Of a stretch of 29,532 nt of DNA, positions 13,390 through 21,160 are shown piece by piece. Made by a program: the position numbers and the translations under genes. Position 1 is the stretch's first letter. Each line of letters begins with the position of its first letter. The stretch comes from JBJGXI01 sp045635475 (lineage in GTDB: Bacteria > Bacillota > Bacilli > Bacillales > Amphibacillaceae). The stretch lies in contig NZ_JBJGXI010000058.1 of the NCBI RefSeq assembly GCF_045635475.1, forward strand, positions 1 through 29,532, read 5' to 3'. The notes beneath the pieces are model-generated. The model was given only the letters and a program-made list of their open reading frames with translations, was not told the DNA's origin and did no database searches.

Positions 13390-13842
13390 TTGAAAGTCAA
13401 ACTTGACATTAATAATGAGCGTTATGATGAAATCAAATCTGCACTCGAAGTACGAGGAATTGAAATAGATGATACTGCCGACTTGGTATTAAGTGAAACC
13501 AATAGCTTCATTGATCATCTGATTGTGAGAGAAAAAGGAAAAAATGCGCGGATCATTGTATTGGTAGAGGATATTGTTTGTATCGAATCGTTCGGTCATA
13601 CAGTTGAGGTAGGGACGAAAGAAGCACAATACCAAGCTACCGACCGATTATACCGAATTGTCAGTTTGCTCGATCCAACAAAATTTTTGCGTATAAGTAA
13701 TTCTGTTGTGATTGCAACAAATAAGGTTAAACGAATTACACCTACTCTTTCGTCAAAGTTTATCCTTACCATGACTAATGGTAAAAGAGTTGATGTAACA
13801 AGAAGCTATTACTACATTTTTAAAGAATATTTCGGAATATAG
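13390..13842 (+). CDS. LytTR DNA-binding regulator (no receiver domain)
   Basis: A 150-residue regulator. Residues 1-50 are a short N-terminal region. Residues 50-148 form a LytTR domain with VLVEDIVCIESFGHTVEV (the strand carrying the usual D-I-x-Y/C-I-E), L-Y-R-I-V-S-L-L, F-L-R-I-S-N-S-V-V-I-A-T-N-K-V-K-R-I and the C-terminal F-I-L-T-M-T-N-G-K-R-V-D-V-T-R-S-Y-Y. There is no response-regulator domain, as in stand-alone LytTR proteins that work with a small membrane protein. TTG start with GGGAGG 7 bases upstream. The gene at 13856 follows after 13 bases and is its likely partner. It probably autoregulates the pair. Confidence 0.88.
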   Translation: MKVKLDINNERYDEIKSALEVRGIEIDDTADLVLSETNSFIDHLIVREKGKNARIIVLVEDIVCIESFGHTVEVGTKEAQYQATDRLYRIVSLLDPTKFLRISNSVVIATNKVKRITPTLSSKFILTMTNGKRVDVTRSYYYIFKEYFGI

Positions 13843-13855
13843 AGGAGGCAATTAC

Positions 13856-14380
13856 ATGGGTTTTCCTATTTATTTTCTCGCAGTGTTTGCAATTCTAATT
13901 ATATTAGTCGCTACCGTTACTGTCTATTTTCAAGTTTATAAACGGCATATCAATAGGGCTTTAGGAGCAACCGAGGGCAAGCGTAAAATGGTTCCTCCAA
14001 ATAAAATCGCTATTGTTATGACCATAGTAGTTTTATTGATTGGCTTATTGATTAGCTATTTTGCGGGATATGTTAATGCCTATAAAGATTACGAAGAAGA
14101 TGCATGGGTGATGTCACATTCTGATATTCAGACATTCTATGCAGAAGTAAAAGAAGTTGGCGAGAGATCTTTATTGGTTGATGGTATATCCCTCAATGAT
14201 GAGAATTACCGAGGTGATTTTCAATATGATGTATGGGCAGAAGTGAGTATATATCAGCAGGATACGCTTATCCAGCTTTCTGATTTATCAGAAGGTGATT
14301 TGGTTTCAATCACACTAGTCACCGACCGCGCAGACATTACTAATATCTTCAAGATTCAGCTATTAGAGGACAAGAAGTAA
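13856..14380 (+). CDS. Two-helix membrane protein partner of LytTR regulator
   Basis: A 174-residue protein with helix 1 at residues 3-25, a short basic cytoplasmic loop (KRHINRALGATEGKRK), helix 2 at about 47-69 and a roughly 100-residue external domain predicted to be beta-rich (FYAEVKEVGERSLLVDG...). Stand-alone LytTR regulators usually neighbour a four-helix DUF3021 protein; this one has a different architecture, with an outside domain that could bind a ligand. GAGGAGG precedes the ATG, 13 bases after the lytTR stop, so they form an operon. Function inferred from context only. Palindrome copy 6 follows. Confidence 0.75.
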   Translation: MGFPIYFLAVFAILIILVATVTVYFQVYKRHINRALGATEGKRKMVPPNKIAIVMTIVVLLIGLLISYFAGYVNAYKDYEEDAWVMSHSDIQTFYAEVKEVGERSLLVDGISLNDENYRGDFQYDVWAEVSIYQQDTLIQLSDLSEGDLVSITLVTDRADITNIFKIQLLEDKK

Positions 14381-14397
14381 CCTTGTGTTGTGATCGA

Positions 14398-14424
14398 TAC
14401 GAACAGTGCCTGGCACTGTTCGTA
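14398..14424. repeat. 27-bp palindrome, copy 6
   Basis: Perfect TACGAACAGTGCC / GGCACTGTTCGTA around T, 17 bases after the stop of the gene at 13856-14380. Confidence 0.9.
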
Positions 14425-14510
14425 AAAAGTTCATTTACCATACTCATCATTCAATGATTGAGAAAATAATTTATAATTATAGTTATCAAAAGGTATCATT
14501 ACAACGTTTT

Positions 14511-14530
14511 TGTATATACTAGTATATACA
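14511..14530 (+). promoter_or_regulatory. Perfect 20-bp palindrome, toxin-antitoxin operator
   Basis: TGTATATACTAGTATATACA is exactly self-complementary and ends 22 bases before the antitoxin ATG. MazE/PemI-type antitoxins with toxin bind such palindromes to repress their own operon. Confidence 0.75.
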
Positions 14531-14552
14531 AATTTATTTAGGGTGTAATATA

Positions 14553-14816
14553 ATGGAAAAAAATCATAAATGGGTGTATATCATGTCTATTACGGCTAAA
14601 AAATGGGGAAATAGTATCGGTGTTCGTATACCTTTTAAATTAGCTCAAAAATATGGTGTGGAAAACGGCACTGAATTAGAAGTATATGACTTGCAAGATG
14701 GAATGATGTTAAAAGTATCAGATAGACCAACATTGGATTCCCTTCTTTCTCGCTGTGAAGGAGAAAACCCTGTTGGAGAATTGTTTGGTGACACGGTTGG
14801 AAAGGAAGAATTATAA
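14553..14816 (+). CDS. pemI: PemI/MazE-type antitoxin
   Basis: An 87-residue protein with an N-terminal AbrB/MazE swapped-hairpin DNA-binding domain (ITAKKWGNSIGVRIPFKLAQ, residues 13-32; then G-V-E-N-G-T-E-L-E-V) and an acidic C-terminal tail (residues 58-87) that in this family wraps the toxin. AGGGTG lies 8 bases before ATG 14553. An internal ATG at 14583, also preceded by GGGTG, would give the more usual MSITAKKWGNS start, so either may be used. Its stop shares one base with the toxin start (TAATG), the classical coupled arrangement. Confidence 0.88.
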   Translation: MEKNHKWVYIMSITAKKWGNSIGVRIPFKLAQKYGVENGTELEVYDLQDGMMLKVSDRPTLDSLLSRCEGENPVGELFGDTVGKEEL

Positions 14817-15175
14817 TGCAAGTACCAGATAGAGGTGACCTTATTTATCTAGACTTTCCCTCCCAGACTGGAACAGAGCAGGCTGGAAGAAGACCTGCTC
14901 TTGTTATATCCCCTGAAAAATTCAATCTTGTCACAGGTTATGCATCCGTATGTCCAATCAGTAGGACACAAAGAAAATGGGGTTTCCATATACCTATTCC
15001 AGATGGTCTTGATTTTGAAGGTGTCATTATTACCGATCAAATTATAAATTTAGATTGGAAAACAAGAAATGCTGAGGTGAAAGGAAAAGTACCGAATGAC
15101 TTTGTAAATAAAGTTGTACAAGTGATACATACATATATTTATGAAGATTATGATGAACGAAATGGCGGCTTTTAA
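14816..15175 (+). CDS. pemK: PemK/MazF-type endoribonuclease toxin
   Basis: A 119-residue toxin of the MazF/PemK family, an mRNA interferase that cleaves RNA at short sequence motifs when freed from its antitoxin. The sequence shows DRGDLIYLDF at the N-terminus, EQAGRRPALVISP (catalytic Arg near residue 25), the conserved Thr near residue 40 (F-N-L-V-T-G) with V-C-P-I-S, and T-D-Q-I-I-N-L-D-W-K-T-R near residue 93. All expected catalytic positions are present, so the toxin looks intact. It overlaps the antitoxin stop by one base. Confidence 0.92.
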   Translation: MQVPDRGDLIYLDFPSQTGTEQAGRRPALVISPEKFNLVTGYASVCPISRTQRKWGFHIPIPDGLDFEGVIITDQIINLDWKTRNAEVKGKVPNDFVNKVVQVIHTYIYEDYDERNGGF

Positions 15176-15384
15176 CATACAGGAGAGAATCCCCTTTCAA
15201 ATTGTCGGATTTTCTGAATGATGAATAGTCTCTTTTTTTGAATTAAGGGAACATTAACTCCACCGTCTTTAAATGCTATTTCTTTTTGCATTATTCCTTA
15301 CCGTCCATACTTAAAGTGTGAGGTGAATGTATGGACATTTATCGGAACAATATTCACTTTCACTCCTTACATTTGAACCCTTAA

Positions 15385-16536
15385 TTATTCCTCCATTTCA
15401 TAATATCCACGGTCGTCTCCATAATACTTGTTATATCGTTTCTTAAACTTATAGAAAAGATAAGAACCAATTACCTTTACGATCGCGTAGCCTGGAATAC
15501 CAAGAATGACACCGACAACACCGAATAAATTACCTGCAATCAATAGCACAAGAATAATCGTTAAAGGATGGATTTTCATCGTTCTCCCCATGATATTTGG
15601 AGAAACGAAATTCCCTTCTAAAAATTGAACAGCGATCCACACGATTGCTAGCTTTAACAACATAAATGGAGAGCTAACGATGGCAATGATTGCAGCTGGA
15701 ATAATCGCTATTGTTGGGCCTAAATAAGGCACAACACTTGTTACTGCTGCGACAATAGCCAACGTGAATGCATAATCAAGTCCGATGATAAGATAACCGA
15801 TAAATAATAAAATGCCAATCACCGTAGCAACAATAATCTGCCCTTGAATGTAAGAACCAACTTGCGTATCAATATTATTTAAGATTTGTTTTGTATCATC
15901 TCTAAATTTAGGTGGAAACAATTTAATCGTAAATCGTTGAAATTTCTTACCATCCTTTAATAGGAAAAATAAGATAAATGGAAAGGTTACAATCGATACA
16001 ATCGTACTTGTAATTGTACTAGCAACATTCTGTATGCCTTGAAAACCATTAGAAAGATAAGTTCCGATTAATTGAGGCAATTCACCTAATCGCTCCATTA
16101 CCCAGTTATAACCATCATCATAATATGGCCCTAAAAAAGAATTCTGCATCCATTCTGTTGTGCTGTCTCCTAGCTGTTTTAGATAATTAGGAAAGCTTTG
16201 AATTAAATCTTTGATTTGCGCTTCAATAGAAGGAGCAGTTAACAGGATAATTCCAGTTAAAACACCACTTATACCGAGAATTAGGATGATAATTCCCCAA
16301 ATTCTTTTAATACGAAGTCGTTCGAGCAAATCTACAATTGGGTTAAGTAGATAGTAAGCAATAAATGCTAAAATTATCGGAGCTGCTATGGTAGACAAAA
16401 TGACCTTCAGTGGATAGAAGATAAAAGCAACTTTCGTATAAATAAAGATAGTAATACCTATTAATATAAAAAAAGCTAATATGTAAAAAATGTTTTTACC
16501 GCCAATTAATTTTAAAAATCTATGTTGTTCCTCCAT
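15385..16536 (-). CDS. AI-2E family transporter (YueF/YtvI-type permease)
   Basis: A 383-residue integral membrane protein of the AI-2E transporter (former UPF0118/DUF20) family, with about eight helices. Two hydrophobic segments come at the N-terminus, a long amphipathic middle stretch follows (about residues 100-180), then the typical QVGSYIQGQIIVATVIGIL, Y-L-G-P-T-I-A-I-I-P and FVSPNIMGRTMKIHPLTIIL motifs near the end. Members include exporters of autoinducer-2 and Na+/H+ antiporters; the substrate here is not known. ATG 16536 is chosen because AAAGGGG is 9 bases upstream; the frame is open to 16629, but the earlier ATGs abut or precede that site. Monocistronic, minus strand. Confidence 0.9.
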   Translation of the reverse strand: MEEQHRFLKLIGGKNIFYILAFFILIGITIFIYTKVAFIFYPLKVILSTIAAPIILAFIAYYLLNPIVDLLERLRIKRIWGIIILILGISGVLTGIILLTAPSIEAQIKDLIQSFPNYLKQLGDSTTEWMQNSFLGPYYDDGYNWVMERLGELPQLIGTYLSNGFQGIQNVASTITSTIVSIVTFPFILFFLLKDGKKFQRFTIKLFPPKFRDDTKQILNNIDTQVGSYIQGQIIVATVIGILLFIGYLIIGLDYAFTLAIVAAVTSVVPYLGPTIAIIPAAIIAIVSSPFMLLKLAIVWIAVQFLEGNFVSPNIMGRTMKIHPLTIILVLLIAGNLFGVVGVILGIPGYAIVKVIGSYLFYKFKKRYNKYYGDDRGYYEMEE

Positions 16537-16676
16537 GAAAGACATCCCCTTTAAAGCTAATTTATGCTTATTATTATATATCCGAAGTGTTGTACATAAA
16601 AACATTATATATACAATCCACCTGTTCAAGTCACCAACATGGCTGGTTATTCACTTCCTTTGAAACAAAATCCTTG

Positions 16677-16702
16677 TACGAACAGTGCCTGGCACTGTTC
16701 GA
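16677..16702. repeat. 27-bp palindrome, copy 7
   Basis: TACGAACAGTGCC / GGCACTGTTCG around T; the last bases of the right arm differ. It lies between the upstream end of the AI-2E transporter gene and the terminator of the cyclase. Confidence 0.85.
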
Positions 16703-16710
16703 CAAAAAAA

Positions 16711-16751
16711 TAACTAAGACCCATTCTGCACTTCGAAAAGGTCCTTAGTTA
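16711..16751 (-). terminator. Terminator of the diguanylate cyclase gene
   Basis: Stem TAACTAAG..C / G..CTTAGTTA. Read on the minus strand it is followed by TTTTTTT, in the right place for the gene at 16827-18587. Confidence 0.75.
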
Positions 16752-16826
16752 CTTATAGTGCTATATTACTAATTTCTTGCAACTTTGATTTATGGTGGTC
16801 TTTTTATAATCTAATTACTAGACTTA

Positions 16827-18587
16827 CTAATCACTCGGGTCATGGAAAGCAACCTGATTTCGTCCCTTTTCTTTTGCCACATACAACGCATTATCACAGC
16901 GGGACAGTAAGGTGCTATGGGTATCACCTTCTATGTAGGTGGCTACTCCAAAGCTGGCTGTTGTTTGGCCTACTTCGTTAAATGAATGATTTTCAAAGTG
17001 CTGTCTCAGCTCCTCAGCGAGTTCCATTGCCTCGACAGTTCCTGTATAAGGTGAAATTACTAAAAATTCCTCACCACCCCATCGTCCAACCAAGTCGGTT
17101 TTGAGAACTTTTTCTTTTATAAGGTCTGCTGTTTCCTTAAGTATGATATCACCGACTTGATGGCCAAACTTGTCATTGACGTCTTTGAAATGGTCTACGT
17201 CTATCAAAATAAGTGATAATGAAGTGTCGTTTGTTTTAACTGTCTGTAGCTGTTTATCTAATTCGGCATCCAGCCGCAATCGATTTGGAATCCTAGTGAG
17301 TCGGTCTGTATTGGCGAGCTGCACAAGCGTTTGTTTTGTTGCCTCGAGTTGCTTTGTTCGCTCCTGGACTTTTTCTTCTAGTTTATCGTTCATATCTTTC
17401 CTCATTAAGTTTATCTTATCACCCAGTGCTAATGAGAGAAAGATCGCTTCAAAGCAAGCGGCGGTTGCCGGTACTTTTTCATAGAGACCTGGATTAATAG
17501 GAATCCATCCTAGAAAGCCGAAGCCTTGAATAAGCATCGATCCAAGTAAGACCGTCCAACCGATCATGTAGAAACGAGCCATTTTAAAGCCTTTTAGTAA
17601 CATTATTAAACCCGTGATCCAAAGAGATGTAGAGACAATCAGGGTAAGAACAATAATTGCATTATTGACAGCTTCAAGGTTTGGCACGGCAAAGGTAGAT
17701 AAAAGAGACAAAATAGTCAGATATAAAAAGATGTTTAGTATCTTGTTATGTTTTGGTAAATGGGTTTTCAGTTCTAGAAATTCTTTGCCAAATAATATCA
17801 TAAAACCAACCAGTAACAAGCAACTTATTGGTAATGTCCGAAAGAGCAACCAGTCAGGAAAAATGTGGCCAACAAGTTCAAGATCAAACGCATTCATCGT
17901 GGCTTGATATGCCATAAAGCTGAACATATAACATACATAGAAAATATACGCTTTCTCTTTAAGAGAAAAAAACAAAAATAGGTTATACAGCATGAGCGCA
18001 AGTAGAAAGCCATAAAATAAACCAGTTGAAATCTTATAAGTAATGACTCTTTCAAGAAAACCTGTATCTGTATATAAAAAAGAGCTGAACATGAGTGGCA
18101 TTTCCCCGTAAAGCGCAATATACACTTCTGTCACATCAGGGTCTTCAAATGTAAATAAGCTAGCAAAGTATCTGATCGGTTGACTATCGAGTCCTGCAAT
18201 CCCACCTTTTTGAACAGTGTAAGTTCCATCTTTTTTGACAAAATAGGCATCAACGTGATCTTGTTTGTCAATGCTTTCTAACACGTAGCCACTCGGGTTT
18301 CCTTGTATCACATCATCCAGAGATAGACGAAGCCAAATCGTATCAGTTGTATGCCAAAAAAAAGGATATTTTTGAGTGCTCGGTGTAAAGTATGGATCAT
18401 AAGTTCCACTAATTAAGTCTTCAACCGTTACTTCATTGGATGAATCATGAAATACATCGTAGTGGGGTCCGAGTATGATACGACTTGCTTCAGAAGATCC
18501 CTTAACTGAAAGAGGAATCAATAACAGCATTAATACCAAGAAGACAGCAACCCGGTAAATTTGATAAAGTAGCTTTGTCTGAACCAC
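16827..18587 (-). CDS. 7TMR-DISM membrane diguanylate cyclase (GGDEF)
   Basis: A 586-residue signalling enzyme that makes cyclic di-GMP from two GTP. There is a signal peptide (1-30), an extracellular 7TMR-DISMED2-type beta domain (about 40-175; contains W-L-R-L-S-L and Y-V-L-E-S), seven membrane helices (about 185-395), a short coiled coil (400-425) and a GGDEF domain (425-580). The active-site motif is GGEEF (504-508), with the metal-binding D in LIDVDHFK (about 463) and the N-K-F-G-H-Q-V-G-D region. The product-inhibition I-site RxxD, expected five residues before GGEEF, reads LKTD. GTG start 18587 with GGAAGG upstream. Minus-strand promoter candidate: -10 TATAAT at 18637-18632. Confidence 0.92.
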   Translation of the reverse strand: MVQTKLLYQIYRVAVFLVLMLLLIPLSVKGSSEASRIILGPHYDVFHDSSNEVTVEDLISGTYDPYFTPSTQKYPFFWHTTDTIWLRLSLDDVIQGNPSGYVLESIDKQDHVDAYFVKKDGTYTVQKGGIAGLDSQPIRYFASLFTFEDPDVTEVYIALYGEMPLMFSSFLYTDTGFLERVITYKISTGLFYGFLLALMLYNLFLFFSLKEKAYIFYVCYMFSFMAYQATMNAFDLELVGHIFPDWLLFRTLPISCLLLVGFMILFGKEFLELKTHLPKHNKILNIFLYLTILSLLSTFAVPNLEAVNNAIIVLTLIVSTSLWITGLIMLLKGFKMARFYMIGWTVLLGSMLIQGFGFLGWIPINPGLYEKVPATAACFEAIFLSLALGDKINLMRKDMNDKLEEKVQERTKQLEATKQTLVQLANTDRLTRIPNRLRLDAELDKQLQTVKTNDTSLSLILIDVDHFKDVNDKFGHQVGDIILKETADLIKEKVLKTDLVGRWGGEEFLVISPYTGTVEAMELAEELRQHFENHSFNEVGQTTASFGVATYIEGDTHSTLLSRCDNALYVAKEKGRNQVAFHDPSD

Positions 18588-18665
18588 GATTGGACCTTCC
18601 TTCCAAGTTGTTTAATTTATTCCATCTATGTATTATACGCTATTTTAAATACTGTGCCGAAAGAA

Positions 18666-18711
18666 TTTGGTTTATAGAATCCTCTATAACTTGTGTGTTC
18701 TATAAACCAAA
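18666..18711. repeat. Perfect 14-bp inverted repeat upstream of the cyclase
   Basis: TTTGGTTTATAGAA (18666-18679) and TTCTATAAACCAAA (18698-18711) are exact inverted copies separated by 18 bases. No long U-run follows on either strand. It lies just upstream of the cyclase promoter region, so it could be a regulator site or an RNA hairpin. Confidence 0.6.
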
Positions 18712-18879
18712 TCTTTTACAATCCTTGAAAGAAAAAATAATAGAGACATTTAATTAACCAACAAACGTAGGTCGTTGTCGATACCGAAGCTCTTATTGAA
18801 TTAAATGACAGTTTAGCATCATAAAAGAAACTTAAACCCCGCATTATACGTCTAATAATTAAAAGGGGGAAATCTTATA

Positions 18880-19362
18880 ATGAGATATTTTTGGTTGCTA
18901 CCCTGTGTATTAATAAGTTTAATACTTTTATCAGGATGCGGAAGTTCTTCGAGTAATAGTTCTAAAGGAACTGACTGGGAACCTACAATACATGAAACTG
19001 TCAACAACCTTGAAGGAGTAACTATGATTGTAAAGGATGGAAAGGTCTCTACTACTGGATTGACTGTTACTTTTGAGAATAAGGCTGACAAGGAATGTAT
19101 TTATGGTGAATATTTTATGTTGGAAAAGAAAATAGAAGGTAGTTGGTATCAAGTCCCTGTGACCTTAGATGGTAACTACGGGTTTAATGATATTGGCTAT
19201 GAATTGAATGCTTCAGATGTTAGTGAATGGACAGCTGATTGGGAATGGCTGTATGGAAGTCTGGATACTGGTGAGTACCGTATAGTGAAAGATGTACTTG
19301 ATTTTAGAAAAGCAGGAGACTATGATAAGTTCTATTTGGCTGCGGAGTTTACAATCGATTAA
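18880..19362 (+). CDS. Lipoprotein with bacterial Ig-like domain (Big_14-like)
   Basis: A 160-residue lipoprotein. The signal ends in the lipobox L-S-G-C (Cys20), followed by a Ser-rich linker. The mature part has the pattern known from Bacillaceae Ig-like lipoproteins: TGLTVTFENKADKECIYGE, W-Y-Q-V-P-V, YGFNDIGYEL, then WEWLYGSLDTGEYRIVKDVL and Y-L-A-A-E-F. That domain probably sits on the outer face of the membrane and mediates binding; the ligand is unknown. AAGGGGG precedes ATG 18880. No operon partner. Confidence 0.85.
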   Translation: MRYFWLLPCVLISLILLSGCGSSSSNSSKGTDWEPTIHETVNNLEGVTMIVKDGKVSTTGLTVTFENKADKECIYGEYFMLEKKIEGSWYQVPVTLDGNYGFNDIGYELNASDVSEWTADWEWLYGSLDTGEYRIVKDVLDFRKAGDYDKFYLAAEFTID

Positions 19363-19404
19363 CAAAAATCCACGTGTCAAGAGTTCAGATTAAGGAGGGA
19401 TTTT

Positions 19405-19673
19405 ATGTTTTTATTTAATAAAAGAGTTGTGTATATCGGATATTCAATTGGAAAATTGTATCAGGTAAGGCGGGTATAAAAAAGGAAGGTATTAAAAATG
19501 TCTACAAAGTCGTAAATCATCATGGTCCATGTTTAAATCAATGGACACCAAGAGGAAACTTTTGTAGTTTAGGAATGAATATGGATTATGAGAAACAATA
19601 TGTTGTATATGTCAAAAAAGTTGACTGGGAAAAAGCAAACTATCTTGTTAACAAAGTTTTTTTAAAAAACTAG
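19405..19673 (+). pseudogene. Frameshifted small conserved protein
   Basis: ATG 19405 with a perfect AAGGAGG opens MFLFNKRVVYIGYS. Near 19440-19447 the coding frame shifts, and the continuation (IVSGKAGIKKEGIKNVYKVV, then NHHGP, R-G-N-F-C-S-L-G-M-N-M-D-Y-E and YVVYVKKVDWEKANYLVNKV) runs to TAG 19671-19673 in another frame. In the original frame translation stops soon after, at VRRV. Joined, it would be about 88 residues with the pattern of short Bacillus proteins that end Y-V-Y-V-K-K..A-x-x-L-V. A 22-codon open frame follows directly (19676-19744) and may be part of the same decayed locus. Confidence 0.65.
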
Positions 19674-19857
19674 AAATGATAAAACCATTGCCACCTGAAA
19701 AGGGTTTTGAAAATCAAGATATAAAGCGATTGTTAAATAATTAGATATTCAACAAACGGATGGTTATATGTGTTATAACGGTTTTGGTTGCTATTAACTT
19801 ACAATGTGATTTTAAGAGTTGTCTGGATTATAATAGAAACAAATGGAGGGATGCTTC

Positions 19858-20106
19858 ATGAAGTGGCAAGAAGTTAGGGAGCTATTTCCTAATCAATTTC
19901 TTTTAGTTTCCATAATAGATTATCACATAAAAGGTGATAAGAAGGTCGTAGATGAAGTAGCGCCTATTCGACCAATTGCAGATGAGGACGCAACGAAAGA
20001 ACTGTTTAAGACGAAAGAAGGTACTATTGTTTACCATACAGCGAATGAAGAATTCGTCATTCATATTCGAAGAGATCCTTTAATGAAAGTGAGACGAATT
20101 CAATGA
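19858..20106 (+). CDS. Small conserved protein coupled to a retropepsin-like gene
   Basis: An 82-residue soluble protein. It starts MKWQEVRELFPNQFLLVSII, has a short central acidic stretch (PIRPIADEDATKELF) and a C-terminal strand pair (TIVYHTANEEFVIHIR). A broken paralogue is at 445-719. ATG 19858 is preceded by GGAGGG with a 9-base spacer. Its TGA overlaps the ATG of the aspartic-protease-like gene at 20103 (ATGA), so the two are translationally coupled and presumably act together. The function is unknown; acting as a regulator or substrate of the protease is one possible reading. Confidence 0.8.
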   Translation: MKWQEVRELFPNQFLLVSIIDYHIKGDKKVVDEVAPIRPIADEDATKELFKTKEGTIVYHTANEEFVIHIRRDPLMKVRRIQ

Positions 20107-20480
20107 ATATTTTTTACAATGGACAGTTACTTACGACAGCAGTAACTGTTGTTTATCGTGGGAGAACATTGATAATTGATGACGTTATCATCGATACTGG
20201 ATCATCTCACACTGTTATCAGTCCAGATATCCTTGAAGCAATTGGAGTCCTTTACGAAAACGGTGATAAAATTTATGAAGCATATGGTATTGGAGGGAGT
20301 GTTCCTTTTTATACTAAGGTGATGGAGGAAATAAAGATAGATACATTTTCAATTAAGGAGTTTGAATTAGATGTGGGTATGTTACCTGAAGGACATAATG
20401 GTTTGTTAGGGTTAGATATTCTTAAAGAGCATGGATTTATAATTAATATGGATAAATTAGCTATCTATCAATCGGAGTAA
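20103..20480 (+). CDS. Retropepsin-like aspartic protease family protein
   Basis: A 125-residue protein with the single-lobe aspartic protease signature: catalytic DTGSSHT (residues 31-37), the flap-like GIGGSVPF (62-69) and the second hydrophobic-G motif GLLGLDIL (100-107). Retropepsins act as dimers, each chain providing one Asp. There is no signal peptide or membrane helix, so it is probably cytoplasmic. The start overlaps the upstream gene's stop by four bases. Activity has not been shown for most bacterial members of this type. Confidence 0.85.
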   Translation: MNIFYNGQLLTTAVTVVYRGRTLIIDDVIIDTGSSHTVISPDILEAIGVLYENGDKIYEAYGIGGSVPFYTKVMEEIKIDTFSIKEFELDVGMLPEGHNGLLGLDILKEHGFIINMDKLAIYQSE

Positions 20481-20681
20481 AGGGTTAGGATTATATTTTA
20501 TAACTTAAAATCCAGAACAATCCAGATAAACAAAAAGGTTGAATGTTGTTATTTGTGCTAATGGGTGCAAAAACAGAATCAGCAGCTACTATAATCTAAG
20601 GGCAACAGGTTAGTAGAAGCCGATATGTTGGAACTTTTATTAAAAAGATAAATGCGAATATAGATAGAGGGTGGATTGAAT

Positions 20682-21009
20682 ATGAACCTCAGAATTTCCA
20701 TTCATTTTAATTGGATTAGTCATTATAATATTTCATTTAGTTGGGTGTTCGGAAAATAAAACATATAGTAGTAAAACAGATTTTGAAGGGGAAGTTTTAG
20801 AATTAAAAGAAAGTAATCAAGATTTAATGGAGATTCAATCTGGAATAATCGAGCAAGGCTACGAAAGAGAACTACTATTATCATTTGACGATAAAAGTGA
20901 TTTTAAAACATTACAAAAAGGATCAAACGTCAAGGTTTGGATAGATGGCAATTTAAACGATAGTCAGCCACCACAAGGGCGATTAGGAAAGTATGAAGTA
21001 GATGAATAA
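20682..21009 (+). pseudogene. Frameshifted DUF3221-like lipoprotein
   Basis: ATG 20682 behind AGAGGGTGG starts MNLR. In that frame the product ends at a TAA in about 25 codons. One base over, the reading frame is open from about 20686 and encodes a lipoprotein signal FILIGLVIIIFHLVGC with lipobox L-V-G-C, then a domain with F-E-G-E-V-L, SGIIEQGYERELLLSF and GSNVKVWIDGNLNDSQPPQ, as in the YobA/DUF3221 OB-like lipoproteins. No usable start exists in the lipoprotein frame, so an indel within the first codons inactivated it. An internal ATG (20827) would give only the soluble half. Confidence 0.65.
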
Positions 21010-21160
21010 CTTTGCTTCACTAACTGGAACTTTAATATGATATGCAATGAAATATATTGATCATGACCGATTGTTAAACAGTTACATTTATATCTGAAGA
21101 ATTGTTCGTGATATGCATAAAGGTGAACAGAATAGAGTGGATAGAGAGGGAGATGCATAA

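Noticed and set aside
13149..13406. Plus-strand open frame of 85 codons before the lytTR gene
   Set aside because: It begins inside the terminator hairpin, has an unusual Cys/His/Ser-rich composition, no ribosome site, and contains the promoter and start of the lytTR gene.
15303..15336. GTCCATAC..GTATGGAC inverted repeat after pemK
   Set aside because: Only 8 bp per arm with an 18-base loop and no U-run; too weak to call a terminator or operator.
17614..17907. Plus-strand open frame opposite the diguanylate cyclase
   Set aside because: Antisense to membrane helices of the cyclase, no ribosome site and no recognisable motif.
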